A DNA stretch of 36,017 nucleotides from the NCBI GenBank assembly GCA_001310715.1, contig BAXV01000039.1, positions 1 to 36,017 on the forward strand, written 5' to 3'. Every line of letters begins with the position of its first letter. The stretch's first letter is position 1. Source of the stretch: Pseudovibrio sp. JCM 19062 (GTDB lineage Bacteria > Pseudomonadota > Alphaproteobacteria > Rhizobiales > Stappiaceae). The position numbers were made by a program, and so were the translations under genes. The notes under the pieces were generated by a model that was not told where the DNA came from, ran no database searches, and was given only the letters and a program-made list of their open reading frames with translations. Positions 1 through 11,341 of this stretch are shown here, piece by piece.

Positions 1-134
1 TTCGCCTTGCTCCACCCGTTTTCACGGGAGCTTAACGCAAACACCGCCGGGATTGCCCAGCGGTGCTACAGGTGCTTGAGAGGCTTGCGACTTACCTTGG
101 CGAAGAAACGAGCATTACGTTTCACGCAGGCGCA

Positions 135-674
135 TCAGTCCTCCAGATAGTCTGCACATTTTTCTGGTGCCTGATTGCCCCATGGCATGATTGGTACGGT
201 GGAGGTGGAGTTTTTTGGGCTGCCTTCAACCAGTTTGTCGGAGTAGACCAGATAGACCAGTACGTTACGCTTGGCATCACAGCCGCGAACGATGCGCATT
301 TTTTTGAAAAACAGGGAGCGGCTTTGGCGGTAAACCTCATCGCCCTGTTCGAACTTTTCCTTGAACTTGATCGGACCAACCTGACGGCAGGCCAGCGAGA
401 TGTCGGAGGTTTCTTCTTCCAGTCCGAGCCAGCCGGAGAAGCCGCCTTTTTCCGGTACAGTGAAGTGGCAGGCCACGCCCTCGACTTCCGGGTCATCCAA
501 TGCGTAGGTTGCCAGCTTGTGGTCTGGGCTCATGAACTTCCAGACGGTGGACTTCTTGAAGATCAGGTCCGGGGATTGAGCATGTGCAGCTGTTCCCAGC
601 GCACCCAGCGTTATTCCAAGCGCCATACAGGCGGTGCCCACTGATTTAAGAACTGACTTTCCAAGCGTCGACAT
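135..674 (-). CDS. creA: CreA family periplasmic protein
   Basis: This gene encodes a 179-residue secreted protein of the CreA family, whose biochemical role is not established. The match rests on family-typical stretches such as SPDHKLATYALDDPEVEG, an acidic EEETSDISLACRQVGP segment, and KRNVLVYLVYSDKLVEGSPK followed by VPIMPWG near the C-terminus. Residues 1-32 form a signal peptide with a basic start, a hydrophobic core and an AHA cleavage site. A longer open frame reaches upstream, but I chose the ATG at 674 because GGGAGAGG lies about 8 bases before it and the signal peptide then starts correctly. The frame is intact. The gene is divergent from the DUF2865 gene starting at 863, so 675-862 should hold both promoters. 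The family assignment is firm; the function is unknown. Confidence 0.9.
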   Translation of the reverse strand: MSTLGKSVLKSVGTACMALGITLGALGTAAHAQSPDLIFKKSTVWKFMSPDHKLATYALDDPEVEGVACHFTVPEKGGFSGWLGLEEETSDISLACRQVGPIKFKEKFEQGDEVYRQSRSLFFKKMRIVRGCDAKRNVLVYLVYSDKLVEGSPKNSTSTVPIMPWGNQAPEKCADYLED

Positions 675-862
675 GTGCAAGGCCTCTCCCATTGCAAAGA
701 AACAAATTGAATCACAATCGATATAGGCTGTTTTTTGATCACTGCCAGCAATAGAAGAGGAGAATCTTGCAAAACCTAACGGAAACCATTGGTTTTGCCC
801 CAATAAGGCCATAGAATACCTTATCTCTATGACATCTCTGACTAAACCTAGTATCGCGGGCT

Positions 863-2052
863 ATGATCATTTCCAGACTTTCTTTCACTCAATCATGCGC
901 AGTGGCAGTTTTTGCCCTTGGTGCATCCGCTGTATGGACCGAGACTGCCTTTGCGCGCCCTTTGGTGTGTGATCAACTGGAAACGGAATTTATCGAGCTT
1001 TCACAGCAGATGGGAAACAGCGGCGTTTCCGATAACAGCTGGCAGACCGCCTATAACGAGCAGCTGATGCACATCCAGAATGTGGAATCCCAGATGTTCA
1101 ACTTTGGCTGTGACGGGTCTTTTGGTCCACCACAATGCCAGCAGTTGAGTGGTTCACTGCAACAGATGAACGAGAATCTGCCTATCTGGATACCCAGAGG
1201 CAGCAGGAGCTGTATACCAGCTCCCTGCAGAACCGGCTTCGTGAAGTTGAACAGACACTCCAAGACCTGAACTGCGCGAGCCTTCCGGACCAACAGATCC
1301 AGCAGCAGACGCCGCTACCAGGTCAGGCTAATCAGCAGTTTCAGCCGCAGACACCTCCATTAGGTCAGCCCGATCAGCAATTTCAGCCGCAAGCACCAGT
1401 ACCAGGTCAGGCCGATCAGCAATTTCAGCCACAAACACCAGCACAAGCCAATCAGCCAATGCAGCTGGAGCCTCGCTCAAACGCGGGCGTAACCAGTGGT
1501 GGTCAACAGTACGCGACCATGTGTGTGCGGAAGTGTGACGGATACTATTTCCCAATCAACCCAAATTCCGGTGCAGAAGATCTGGCGGAAGATGAAGAGA
1601 TTTGTCAGGCGCTGTGTCCAACTCAGGACACCGAGCTGTACGTCTTCCAGGTTCCACAGGAAAGTCCGGCACAGATGCGCTCTTTAGCTGGTGCACCTTA
1701 TACCTCTCTTGCCAATGCCTATGAGTTCCGGCAGCAGAGCAACCCGGCTTGTTCCTGTGATGCAGCAGGCGGGCAGCCAGGCGGCCAGTTGCCTTCAGCG
1801 TCCCTGCCATCTCTGGATCAGGCAATCCCCGGCAATGATTTGGAAGACCTGACACCGGGTGCAACTGCGACCTATCCTGCCATTCCATTGGAGAGTGAGC
1901 GTCGCCAGACCGCAGATGCAACAGAGGCCCAGAGTAACAACCCTGAGCCTCCTCTTGTTCAGCAGAAATTTGTGCCACACGAGGTTGAGCCTCGTACAGG
2001 TCCTATCAGGAAAGTCGGTCCAAAGTTTTTTTTCCCGACCGATAAGCGGTAG
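863..2052 (+). CDS. DUF2865 domain protein, secreted, Gln/Pro-rich (one frameshift)
   Basis: This is a secreted protein of about 396 residues. It begins with a signal peptide (residues 1-31, hydrophobic core, ending near AFA/RP). A Gln-rich predicted coiled-coil region follows, then a low-complexity stretch of three 14-residue repeats (ending DQQFQPQ or NQQFQPQ), and then a DUF2865-like domain. That domain shows [17 protein letters not shown], paired cysteines ([18 protein letters not shown]), a [11 protein letters not shown] segment and a final CSCD. The frame breaks near 1174; adding one G (GAGAA to GAGGAA) joins MNE to [14 protein letters not shown]2865 proteins are typical of Rhizobiales and have no known function; the disulphide pattern fits a periplasmic or cell-surface role. 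The last approximately 46 bases overlap the 3' end of gltX, which runs the opposite way. Confidence 0.8.
1309..1434 (+). repeat. 42-bp tandem repeat, three copies, inside the DUF2865 gene
   Basis: Three direct 42-base units encode [28 protein letters not shown] and [15 protein letters not shown] decayed fourth unit (TPAQANQPM) continues to about 1461. The unit length is a multiple of three, so copy-number changes would keep the reading frame. The encoded stretch is a Pro/Gln-rich linker between the coiled-coil part and the cysteine-containing domain. Confidence 0.85.
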
Positions 2053-3370
2053 CATGTTCTTCAGGTCTGGTCCGTGGGCCAGACCTGTGATTGCCTTTCT
2101 AAGCGGCATAAACAGGCCCTTGCCTTTGCGGCCAGTTTCACCCTTCACGGCCTTGGTCCACTCACCCATGTGGCTTCGCTCCACGGCTCTTGCGGTAGCA
2201 GCTCTTTGGCCTGAGCGATAAACTCTTTGTCTTCCTCGGCAATATCCGGGGTGACTGAGCCCACAACGAGTTCCCACCATTTTTTGGCGTCGCTAACGGT
2301 GGAGCAGTTTTCTTTCACAGCGGCCCAGAAGGCTTCATCCCCTTCAACACCGTCTGCCTGCAAACGCTCTGCAACATCAGCAAAGCTCATGCCATGCACG
2401 AGTTTTGCGGTCAGGTGGCCCACATCTTCAGGGTCGAACTTTGCAGCAGACTTTGAGATGCCAGAAAAGTCGAGCATGTCTGCCAGAGCTTCCATGGTCG
2501 GCGCTGGTTCAACTGCGTGACTGGTGCCTGTAAGCACAGCAAGGGAGCAGACGGCCATCGGCTCGTAGCCCTCTTCACGCAAGGAGCGGATGGAGAGTGC
2601 GCCAGAGCGCTTAGACAGGCCCTCACCTGAGGCGGTGGTCAGCAGGTTGTGGTGACCGAACTCAGGAACTTGTGCCCCCAGTGCCCGGAATATGGCAATC
2701 TGGACACCGGTGTTGGCGATGTGGTCTTCGCCGCGAATAACGTGGGTGATCCCCATATCCGCATCATCCACGATGGATGGAAGGGTATAAAGGTATGTGC
2801 CGTCTGCGCGGATCAGAACCGGATCAGACAGGGAAGCCAGATCAACGGTCTGACGACCACGGATCACATCATCCCAGTGAACTTCTGTGCGAACGATGGA
2901 GAAAGCGTCATTTTCCGCATGGTTTGGCAGTTTAAAGCGCCAGTGCGGTTTACGGCTTCTGCTTCATACTCGGCGATCTGCTCGTCGGTGAGTTTGAGGC
3001 CAGCACGGTCATAGACAGGAGGACGGCCCAAAGCGCGGGCGCGGTTGCGGCGGCGTTCCAGTTCCTCTGGTGTTTCATAACACGGGTAAAGGAGGCCTGC
3101 GTCTTTTAACTTGGCGGCAGCAGAATCATAGAGGGCAAACCGCTCGGATTGCTTTTCCACGCGATCAGGGTTGATGCCCAGCCACTTCAGATCTTCTGCG
3201 ATGCCCAGAGCGTACTCTTCTTTGGAGCGCTGAACGTCGGTATCATCGTAGCGCAGAACGAAGTTGCCGCCCTGCTTTTTAGCAAAGAGATAGTTGAAAA
3301 GCGCCGGGCGCACATTGCCGATATGGATGTGACCAGTCGGAGATGGCGCGAAGCGAACAGTAACACTCAT
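2006..3370 (-). CDS. gltX: Glutamyl-tRNA synthetase (three frameshifts)
   Basis: This enzyme charges tRNA-Glu with glutamate; in many alphaproteobacteria a GltX also mischarges tRNA-Gln for GatCAB. The N-terminus carries the class I signature [11 protein letters not shown] (residues 9-19, HIGH equivalent). The KMSKS-equivalent loop is LSKRSG near residue 255, and [18 protein letters not shown] belongs to the catalytic core. Length is about 456 residues, normal for the family. Three breaks are needed: near 2955 (GCCG to GGCCG), near 2163 (GTGAG to GTGGAG), and in the 8-T run 2026-2033. With one more base in that run the protein ends LDRLS and stops at 2006. Start ATG 3370 has GAGAAGG upstream. 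The gene is essential, so the breaks are almost certainly sequence errors. Confidence 0.92.
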
Positions 3371-3501
3371 GGCTGAGCCTTCTCATCAATAAACAAGTTT
3401 GACACTCGGGTATCGCGTTGGCAGGTACGGGTCAACCAGCCAATCTGTAATACCTACGGAATATCTCGGGTTTTCGTTTGATCTACTGGCAGTTTCTGGT
3501 G

Positions 3502-4719
3502 TCAGGCCGGAGCGCGCACCAGCATCAATTGCGGCTTTACGGCAAGCAGAACCAAGCCAAGGCCAAAGCAGTAGAGGCTGGAGAAAGCAAACTGGGTGTC
3601 CAGCTCGATGCCATGATCCAGCAGGACACCCATAAGCCGGGCGCCAGTGCGGAGGCGAACACCATCATGGCGGAAAAGACGGCGCGAATGGAGCCCAGAT
3701 GGCCCGTGCCATACAGCTCTGCCATGACTGCCGAAGCAATGGCCCCCCAAGAGCCTGCGGTCATGGCAAGAATGGCGAACGCGACAGGCACAAAATACTC
3801 CTCACCTGCAAAGGCGAATACAAGCACACTTACGCCCAATGGCACAACAGAGAGCGGGAGCAAGGAGACTGCGGAAAAGCGATCAATGAGCATACCGGCA
3901 AGCATGGAAAATACCGCACCAGCTGCTGCATAGAGTGGCAGGTAGGACGGAAGAACGGTGCGCTCCCAGCCTTTGGCTTCCATGAAATGGACCTGATGGA
4001 ACATAAGTCCGGTAACGAGGAACGGAACAGCAAGTACAGCGACCATGACGACCCAGAAGCGCCAGTCGGCCATGACCTGCTTTCTGGTCCAGCTGACAGC
4101 GGGGCCTTTTGATCGAGACGATTCAAGCGGATTTTCTGGTGTGCGATCTTTCCTGAGTGTCAGGTAGGCCAGAGGTAGGAAGCAGACGAGCAGCGCTATA
4201 CCCGCTGCTGACCAGATGTCACGCCATGCAAGTGCAGTCATCAGTGAGACGGCAGCCAGCGGAAGCAATGCTTCACCAGCCATGTTGCCAAATGAGGCGA
4301 GGCTCAAGGCTTTGCCACGGGAGCCATGGAACCAGCGGACATAGCGGTTAGAGAGGTGTGCGGCAGCATCCCCTGCCCGAACAAGCGCAGGCCGTAGAGA
4401 CAAATTCCCAATAGTATAAGCGAGTTATGCCAGCTCATTAAGAAACTGAATCCGGCAAGAATGACGATTGCAGTGCACCCCACAACGACCGGGCGATAAT
4501 AATCGACCACTCTGCCAGATAGATCAGCGTGGCTGCACTTGCCAGCGTGGCAAACATATAGATGGAGCCAAAGTCACCATGAGAAAGATTGTAGGTCTCA
4601 CGAATCTGGGAGGAAAATTGTGCAATGAAGAACGTCTGGCCAAAGCTGGAGCCAAAGCCGAGCAGAAATCCGCCCGCGACCCAGCGCAGGTTGCGCCGGA
4701 TAAAATCAAACAAAGTCAT
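3502..4719 (-). CDS. MFS transporter (three frameshifts)
   Basis: This is a major facilitator superfamily permease of about 405 residues with around 12 hydrophobic segments; the substrate cannot be told from sequence. TM1 is GGFLLGFGSSFGQTFFIA. The central loop (RKDRTPENPLESSRSKGPAVSW) separates the two six-helix halves. Joining the frames requires breaks near 4506 (TGGTC to TGGGTC), 4337 (TCCGC to TCCCGC) and 3636 (GGCTT to GGCCTT). After the last repair the protein runs through a twelfth helix (YCFGLGLVLLA) to a TGA at 3502. The upstream ribosome site is weak. Its neighbours gltX and nadE give no clue to the substrate. The family call is firm, the function open. Confidence 0.82.
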
Positions 4720-4749
4720 AGACTTAACCTAAAGAGCGTAGAAAGTGAA

Positions 4750-4775
4750 TCAGGCAAGGCGATTTGCTTGCCTGA
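4750..4775. terminator. Inverted repeat, possible terminator after nadE
   Basis: A perfect 9-bp inverted repeat (TCAGGCAAG, loop of 8, CTTGCCTGA) lies between the nadE stop (4844) and the MFS start (4719). On the minus strand it is followed only by a moderately T-rich stretch. It may be a weak terminator separating nadE from the MFS gene, or just a dyad. Confidence 0.4.
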
Positions 4776-4843
4776 ACACGAGAGATCAAGTCCAGAGTGC
4801 GGGCAGCTTGCTCTTAAAGTAAGGTCTCAAGCAGCGCTTAGTT

Positions 4844-6513
4844 CTAGGTTCGATCACGGAAACGGTTGGTGATTGGGTAGCGGCGATCACGCCCGAAGTT
4901 CTTGAGTGTGATCTTGACGCCTGGCGCAGCCTGACGACGTTTGTACTCTGCGACGTAAAGAAGGTTTTCGACTCGGTGGATGGTCTCTACAGAGTGGCCG
5001 CGCTTCTTGATCTCGTCAAGGCTCAACTCCTGCTCAACCAGACAATGCAGGATGTCATCCAGAACATCGTACTCAGGCAAGCTGTCCTGATCGGTCTGGT
5101 TTTCACGCAATTCCGCAGTTGGTGCTTTGACGATGATGTTGTTCGGGATCACCTCACCTGCCGGACCCATAACACCTGCCGGATGGTGTTTGTTGCGCCA
5201 GTCAGACAGGCGATAGACCTCCGTTTTGTACAGATCTTTGATCGGGTTGAAGCCACCGTTCATATCTCCATAAAGGGTGGCGTAACCGACTGACATTTCT
5301 GACTTATTGCCGGTGGTCACGACCATGGCGCCAAACTTGTTGGAGACAGCCATCAGGATCACACCACGGGACCGGGACTGGAGGTTTTCCTCTGTGACGC
5401 CGCTTTCGGTGCCTGCGAACACGCCGGCCAGCGTCGTTTGGAAGCCCTCGACCGGCTCTGCAATTGGAATGGTGTCGTACTGCACGCCAAGCGCATCAGC
5501 ACAGGCCTTAGCATCCTTGATGCTTTCCTCGGAGGTGTAGCGGTATGGTAGCATGATGCAGTGGACGCGATCTGCACCGAGTGCATCAACGGCCATTGCG
5601 GCACAAATGGCGCTGTCAATGCCGCCGGACAGGCCCAGAACCACGCCGGGGAAGCCGTTTTTGTTCACATAGTCTTTAAGGCCAAGGACGCAGCCAGCCA
5701 GTCCGCTTCCTGTGTGTCTGGCATTGGGACGATGCGAGCAGGCTTTGCAAACCAGTTCTCGTCGGCATCCTTTTTGAAGTCGAGGTATTCGGTTTCCTCG
5801 ATGAACTGCCCGAGCTGCAGGGCCAGTGATCGGTCATGGTTGAGGGCGAAGGAGGCTCCGTCAAAGACAAGCTCGTCCTGCCCGCCGACCTGATTGCAGT
5901 AAACGAGCGGCAGACCGGTTTCGACAACACGAGCAAGCATGAGCTGCATGCGCTCATCCATCTTATTGCTGTAATAAGGAGACCCATTCGGTACCATTAG
6001 GATCTCGGCACCGGTCTCAGCAAGACACTCGCAAACCTCATCCGTCCATGTGTCTTCGCATATCGGAACGCCAATGCGCACACCTCGGAAACTCATCGGG
6101 CCGGGATTTGGGCCTGCATCGAAGACGCGCTTTTCATCGAACACGCCGTAGTTTGGCAGATCAACTTTGTAGCGCAGACCCTCGATGTTCCCATTGTCCA
6201 GCAGAGCGACCGCGTTATAAAGCTTATTCCCGTCTGCCCATGGCAAGCCAACGAGCAGCGCAGGGCCACCATCAGCTGTTTCCTTTGCCAACGCTTCCAG
6301 TTCACGCTTACACGCTTCCACAAAGGCTGGCTTCAGGACCAGATCCTCTGGCGGGTAACCCGTGAGAAACAGTTCCGAATACAAGACCAGATCGGCGCCC
6401 TGCTCGGCAGCCAGTTTTCTGTGATGCCGGATTTTTTCTGCATTACCGGAGATATCACCAAGGCAAGGGTTGGCCTGAACAACGGCCAGACGGAACTGGT
6501 CTTTAATCATCAT
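4844..6513 (-). CDS. nadE: Glutamine-dependent NAD+ synthetase (one frameshift)
   Basis: The last step of NAD biosynthesis: an N-terminal nitrilase-type amidase releases ammonia from glutamine, and a C-terminal ATP-dependent synthetase amidates deamido-NAD. The amidase triad is visible as E47 (YSELFLTGYPP), K116 (YKVDLPNYGVFDEKR) and C152 (GVPICEDTW). The synthetase PP-loop is LGLSGGIDSA near residue 295, followed by TTGNKSEMSVGYATLYGD and FNPIKDLYKTEVY. Length is about 556 residues, as expected. One break near 5676 splits the gene between the two domains; one more G (AAAGAC to AAAGGAC) gives ALKDYVNKNGFPG. The start is one of the tandem ATGs at 6513/6510, preceded by GAAG. A longer upstream extension has no family similarity. 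Confidence 0.93.
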
Positions 6514-6666
6514 ATGAACTTCAAAGGCTTTAATGGGTGGAAGGGATGGCCCTAATTGCTTCGAGCTTGAATCTCTATGTTTCTCATGTACAGCGTTTTT
6601 TTTCTCTGAGAAAAGCCGATCTGTCACATAGTCGTGCGTTGGTGAGAAGGATTCACAGTCTCAGCT

Positions 6667-7191
6667 TCACTCAGAAGACTTCTTCTTAACTGCCCCGGAG
6701 TCTTTTGCTTTTGCCATAACATCAAGATGCTGCTGCAGCCGCGTGCCCATTGGCACCTGCGCCATGTCTCTGGCCTGGATCGGTTCATCACCCTGCATGA
6801 CAATGGCTTTGAGGCGATCATAGAGGATTGCCGGGGCGATTGGCTTGGCGAGAAAATAGTTCACACCGGCGTTGCGGGCAGCAACAACAACCGACCGGCG
6901 GGCATCTGCTGTGATGACGATTACGGGGGTCTTGGCGATGTCTGAGTCTTCGTCCTGCCTCACGATGCGCAGGAAATCATTTCCGTCGATCGGGCGCATG
7001 ATCCAGTCGCACAGGACGATGTCCGGTCTGCGGTCGAGAAGGATTGCGATTGCGTCAGCACCATCAGCTGCTTCATATATCGAGCGCACGCCAAAGCCGG
7101 AGACCATGGTCCGCAGGATAGAACGCATGAAGTTGTTGTCATCCACAATGAGGATGGAATAGCCAGACAACAATGAATCGCTCTGAAGCAA
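6667..7191 (-). CDS. Single-domain CheY-like response regulator
   Basis: This is a receiver-domain protein of about 174 residues with no DNA-binding output domain. The acidic pair is in ILIVDDNNFMR, the phospho-acceptor Asp is about residue 62 (IVLCDWIM), the switch Thr is in VIVITADA, and the conserved Lys is in NYFLAKPI near residue 116. A 55-residue tail after the receiver ends in KKKSSE and matches nothing I recognise. No ATG is suitable, so the start is a TTG; TTG 7191 sits 6 bases after AGGGAG, and TTG 7194 is the alternative. The frame is intact. It stands alone between nadE and the DAHP synthase terminator with no kinase nearby, so its partner is unknown. Such proteins act in chemotaxis or phosphorelays. 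Confidence 0.85.
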   Translation of the reverse strand: MLQSDSLLSGYSILIVDDNNFMRSILRTMVSGFGVRSIYEAADGADAIAILLDRRPDIVLCDWIMRPIDGNDFLRIVRQDEDSDIAKTPVIVITADARRSVVVAARNAGVNYFLAKPIAPAILYDRLKAIVMQGDEPIQARDMAQVPMGTRLQQHLDVMAKAKDSGAVKKKSSE

Positions 7192-7290
7192 CAAACTCTC
7201 CCTGAGGGCGCCAACTAGAACTACATCGAGGTCCTGAAAGCAGAAGCACGTGATTTCAATTTCTGTGTACTTCGCATGCGGGTTTCTATC

Positions 7291-7327
7291 AAAAAAAATA
7301 GGGGTCGCACAATGTGCAACCCCTATT
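7291..7327 (-). terminator. Rho-independent terminator of the DAHP synthase gene
   Basis: On the minus strand AATAGGGGT pairs perfectly with ACCCCTATT, and an inner 4-bp stem (GCAC/GTGC) closes a 3-base loop after one mismatch. The hairpin is followed by a run of eight T (the A run at 7291-7298 on the plus strand). It begins 26 bases after the DAHP synthase stop. Confidence 0.93.
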
Positions 7328-7352
7328 CCTAATTTAAATACTCTAGATAGAA

Positions 7353-8722
<1,370 letters not shown>

Positions 8723-9074
8723 TTTATAACTCCATTAGTACAGAATGCTGCGAGCGCGCCCTATGCGCTTATAATCGCAGCGTTTATTCTTTCGAGCCGT
8801 TTTCATTTTCAGACAAACGCCCAGAAAGGCTTATACACGCCGCCCGTTTATCTGACTAGGGGTACGTATACGTTGATTTATCGCTGTCGGTTGAGGACAC
8901 CTCAGTTTTTTTGGCTCCTATGATAATCCATCAAAGCACACATCTGGGGCGCTACTATATTCCAACATGCTCGGCATATTTAGATAAATATTTCGAGCCG
9001 CAATTTCAATGCGCTGATGAAGACTTGTGCAAAGATACATGATGCCTTCACAGACAGCCTAAACGAGGCTTGTT
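8723..9074. other. Intergenic region upstream of DAHP synthase
   Basis: These 352 bases hold no convincing gene. They must contain the leftward promoter of the DAHP synthase gene; an AT-rich GATTATAAG-like box lies on the minus strand shortly before the start, without a clear -35 partner. A 10-bp perfect palindrome ACGTATACGT sits at 8864-8873, about 140 bases before the start codon, and could be an operator. No tRNA, attenuator leader peptide or terminator was seen. Confidence 0.5.
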
Positions 9075-9699
9075 TCAGCGCGTTAAATATTGAGCATTCA
9101 CTGATTTGAGCAGATCATCGATGGTAGCAGCAAGCGCTTGGGAGAGGACAACCGCGCGCGGGTAAACCGGCTCCATACGGTCGGTCAGATTGGTACGCGG
9201 TCCCAGCCATCGGTGGTTTCAACGAAGTGCTCCAGACCCTCCTGCCCCCATAACCGATAAAACCCTGCCATAACGCAGTCCACATAACTTTGCAGGATTG
9301 GGTGTTCTTCATCGCCCCAGTAAGCATGCTGATCCTGCACCTGATAGAGGAAGGTGTCAGATGGCATTTGCCTGCCGCAGTCAGGTAGGAACCTGTCCCC
9401 CTGCAAAGACATTCTCGAATAATGCCATTCACGTTTATCCAGTGCTGGCAGGTTTGCTTTTGTGTCTAGCACCATGGCACCACGGATCACCGAGCCCTCT
9501 TCGCGGCGTACGCCCAGTGCACACTTGCCTATTCCGGCAAAGCGTCATGGCCGGCTTTACCTTTTGAACAGGCACGCCACTCCCGTCTCCATCCACTCAG
9601 CTGCCCGGCGATTACTGTTGTTCCGGCAGGCAAGGTTTCTTCATTTACGAGTGAGCCATAGCCAAAGTAGCAAATCTGGTCAGTGGAGAGATCAGTCAC
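9075..9699 (-). CDS. Gamma-glutamylcyclotransferase-like protein (two frameshifts)
   Basis: This protein of about 208 residues opens with the glycine-rich substrate-loop motif ICYFGYGSLVNEETLP of the gamma-glutamylcyclotransferase/AIG2-like fold, then GQLSGWRREWRACS. After a break near 9540 (GCTTT to GCCTTT) it continues KCALGVRREEGSVIRGAMV, and ends in a helical region rich in Trp/Tyr. A second break near 9188 leads to a tail ending QYLTR and TGA at 9075. Family members cleave gamma-glutamyl amines or glutathione, releasing 5-oxoproline. The start is taken as GTG 9699 with TAGGAAAA 5-7 bases upstream; a GTG at 9744 is possible but overlaps the terminator arm region. It lies immediately downstream of gor but beyond a terminator. 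The substrate is unknown. Confidence 0.72.
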
Positions 9700-9748
9700 G
9701 GGTTTTCCTATAAAACTCTTGGGATGGCGTGGGTTATACACCACAAAG

Positions 9749-9782
9749 AAAAGAGCCGCCAGCGCAGGCCAGCGGCTCTTTT
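9749..9782 (-). terminator. Terminator between gor and the cyclotransferase-like gene
   Basis: A perfect 11-bp stem (AAAAGAGCCGC / GCGGCTCTTTT) with a 12-base loop lies just after the gor stop at 9799. On the minus strand the stem itself supplies TTTT, followed by CTTT. It is nearly symmetric and could stop transcription in both directions. Confidence 0.85.
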
Positions 9783-9798
9783 AAAAATCATTTCAGAT

Positions 9799-11177
9799 TT
9801 AATTCTTGCGGATCCGCTCGGATGGTTCACGCATTGTCACCAGCTCCTCGGCAGCCGTTGGGTGGACAGCATGGTGCGGTCGTAATCCGCCTTGGTCGCA
9901 CCCATGGTCAACGTGACGCCGATCATCTGGATCAGCTCACCGGAATCGGGACCCATGATGTGAATGCCGAGGATTTTGTCCGTGTCTGCATTCACCAGCA
10001 TCTTGAGGAACATCTTGCCCGGTTTGCCGGATAGCGTGTTCTTCATAGGACGGAAGGAAGAGGTGTAGACATCAATGTTGTCAAAGCGCGCTTCAGCTTC
10101 TTCCTGAGTTAGGCCTGCGGTCCCGATCTCTGGCTGGGAGAACACAGCAGTCGGGATCAGGGAGTGATCCACGTGCCATTCCTTCTTACCATATGTGCTG
10201 TCAGCAAATGCGTGGCCTTCACGGATGGCAACCGGTGTCAGGTTCGCGCGGTTGGTCACATCGCCAACAGCGAAGATGCTTGGTACAGAGCTCTGGCTTT
10301 GTGGCGTGACGACAATAGCGCCCGCCTTGTCCAGCTCAACGCCTGCTTCTTCCAGACCAAGACCAGCGGTGTTCGGGCGGCGGCCAATGGCGTACAGTAC
10401 CTGATCGGCCTCGATCACTTCACCTGCGTGGGTGGTGACAATCAGGCCGCCCTCATGCTTTTCGATGGAGGCGATGGTGGACTTGGTTTTGACGGTGATG
10501 CCTTTTTCTACCATCTGCTCATGCAGATTGGTGCGCAGGTCCATATCAAAACCGCGCAGGATCTCCTCGCCGCGATAAAGCAGCGTGGTTTGTGAGCCCA
10601 TGCCATTGAAAATGCCAGCAAACTCAACGGCGATGTAACCGCCGCCAACAACCACGATGCGCTTTGGCAGTTCGGAGAGGTGGAAGGCTTCGTTGGAGGT
10701 GATTGTGTGCTCACAGCCCACAATGCCAGCATCAACGTTTGGTGTTGCACCAACAGCTACGAGAATACGCTCGGCGGTGATGAGCTGACCAGTGGACAGC
10801 AGGCGCACGGAGTTGGGGCCTTCGATGACAGCGCGGCTGTCGTGTAGTTCCACACCGGTATTGTCGAGATTGCGGCGGTAAATGCCTTCCAGACGGGTGA
10901 TTTCCTTGTCTTTATTCTCAACAAGCTTGCCGAAATCAAAGGTTGGCGTGCCGTTCAGGCTCCAGCCATAGCCATCGGCATTTGCAAATTCCTCGGTGAA
11001 CTTGGAGGCATAAACAAAGAGTTTTTTGGGAACACAGCCACGGATAACACAGGTCCCGCCGTAGCGAAATTCTTCGGCAATACCAACACGGGCGCCGTGG
11101 GTCGCTGCGATCCGCGCTGCGCGCACACCGCCAGAACCAGCCCCAATAACAAAGAGATCGTAGTCGAAGTTAGTCAT
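9799..11177 (-). CDS. gor: Glutathione-disulfide reductase (one frameshift)
   Basis: This is an FAD- and NADPH-dependent flavoprotein that reduces oxidised glutathione in the cytoplasm. The FAD-binding GAGSGG is at residues 12-17, the redox pair C43/C48 lies in GGTCVIRGCVPKK, the NADPH-binding fold starts RIVVVGGGYIAVEFAG, and the second FAD segment is SIFAVGDVTNRANLTPVA. The dimer-interface catalytic His (HPTAAEE) lies after a break near 9868; one G (ATGCT to ATGGCT) restores MAVHPTAAEELVTMREPSERIRKN and a TAA at 9799. Total length is about 459 residues, typical for alphaproteobacteria. AAAGGTGGG precedes ATG 11177. It lies in the same direction as rpiA and the DUF2059 gene but is separated from them by a stem-loop. 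Confidence 0.94.
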
Positions 11178-11271
11178 AAAAGCCCACCTTTGTTTGCAAT
11201 AGACCCTTATGCAGCGACGCTTTGTTACGCCCTAAGGTCTTATTTTATAAAAGTTAGGCACAGACTTGGGC

Positions 11272-11303
11272 CAGATGCGCCCGAATTTCAAGGGGCGCAT
11301 CTG
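11272..11303. terminator. Stem-loop between the DUF2059 gene and gor
   Basis: A perfect 11-bp stem (CAGATGCGCCC / GGGCGCATCTG) encloses a 10-base loop. It is placed 39 bases after the DUF2059 stop and before gor. There is no T run after it on either strand, so it may be a weak or Rho-assisted terminator, or an RNA-stabilising structure. Confidence 0.55.
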
Positions 11304-11341
11304 ATCTAATTGTTCATTTTGGATTGCGATATCGTGATCGC

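Noticed and set aside
15..28. Small hairpin CCCGT-TTTC-ACGGG at the left edge as a creA terminator
   Set aside because: Only 5 bp, more than 100 bases beyond the creA stop and without a T run.
63..644. Long plus-strand open frame
   Set aside because: It is antisense to creA, has no family-like sequence, and creA explains the region fully.
6595..6615. A/T-rich palindrome near TTTCTCTGAGAAA as terminator of the response regulator
   Set aside because: The symmetric halves leave a one-base loop, which cannot form a hairpin, and no G/C-rich stem is present.
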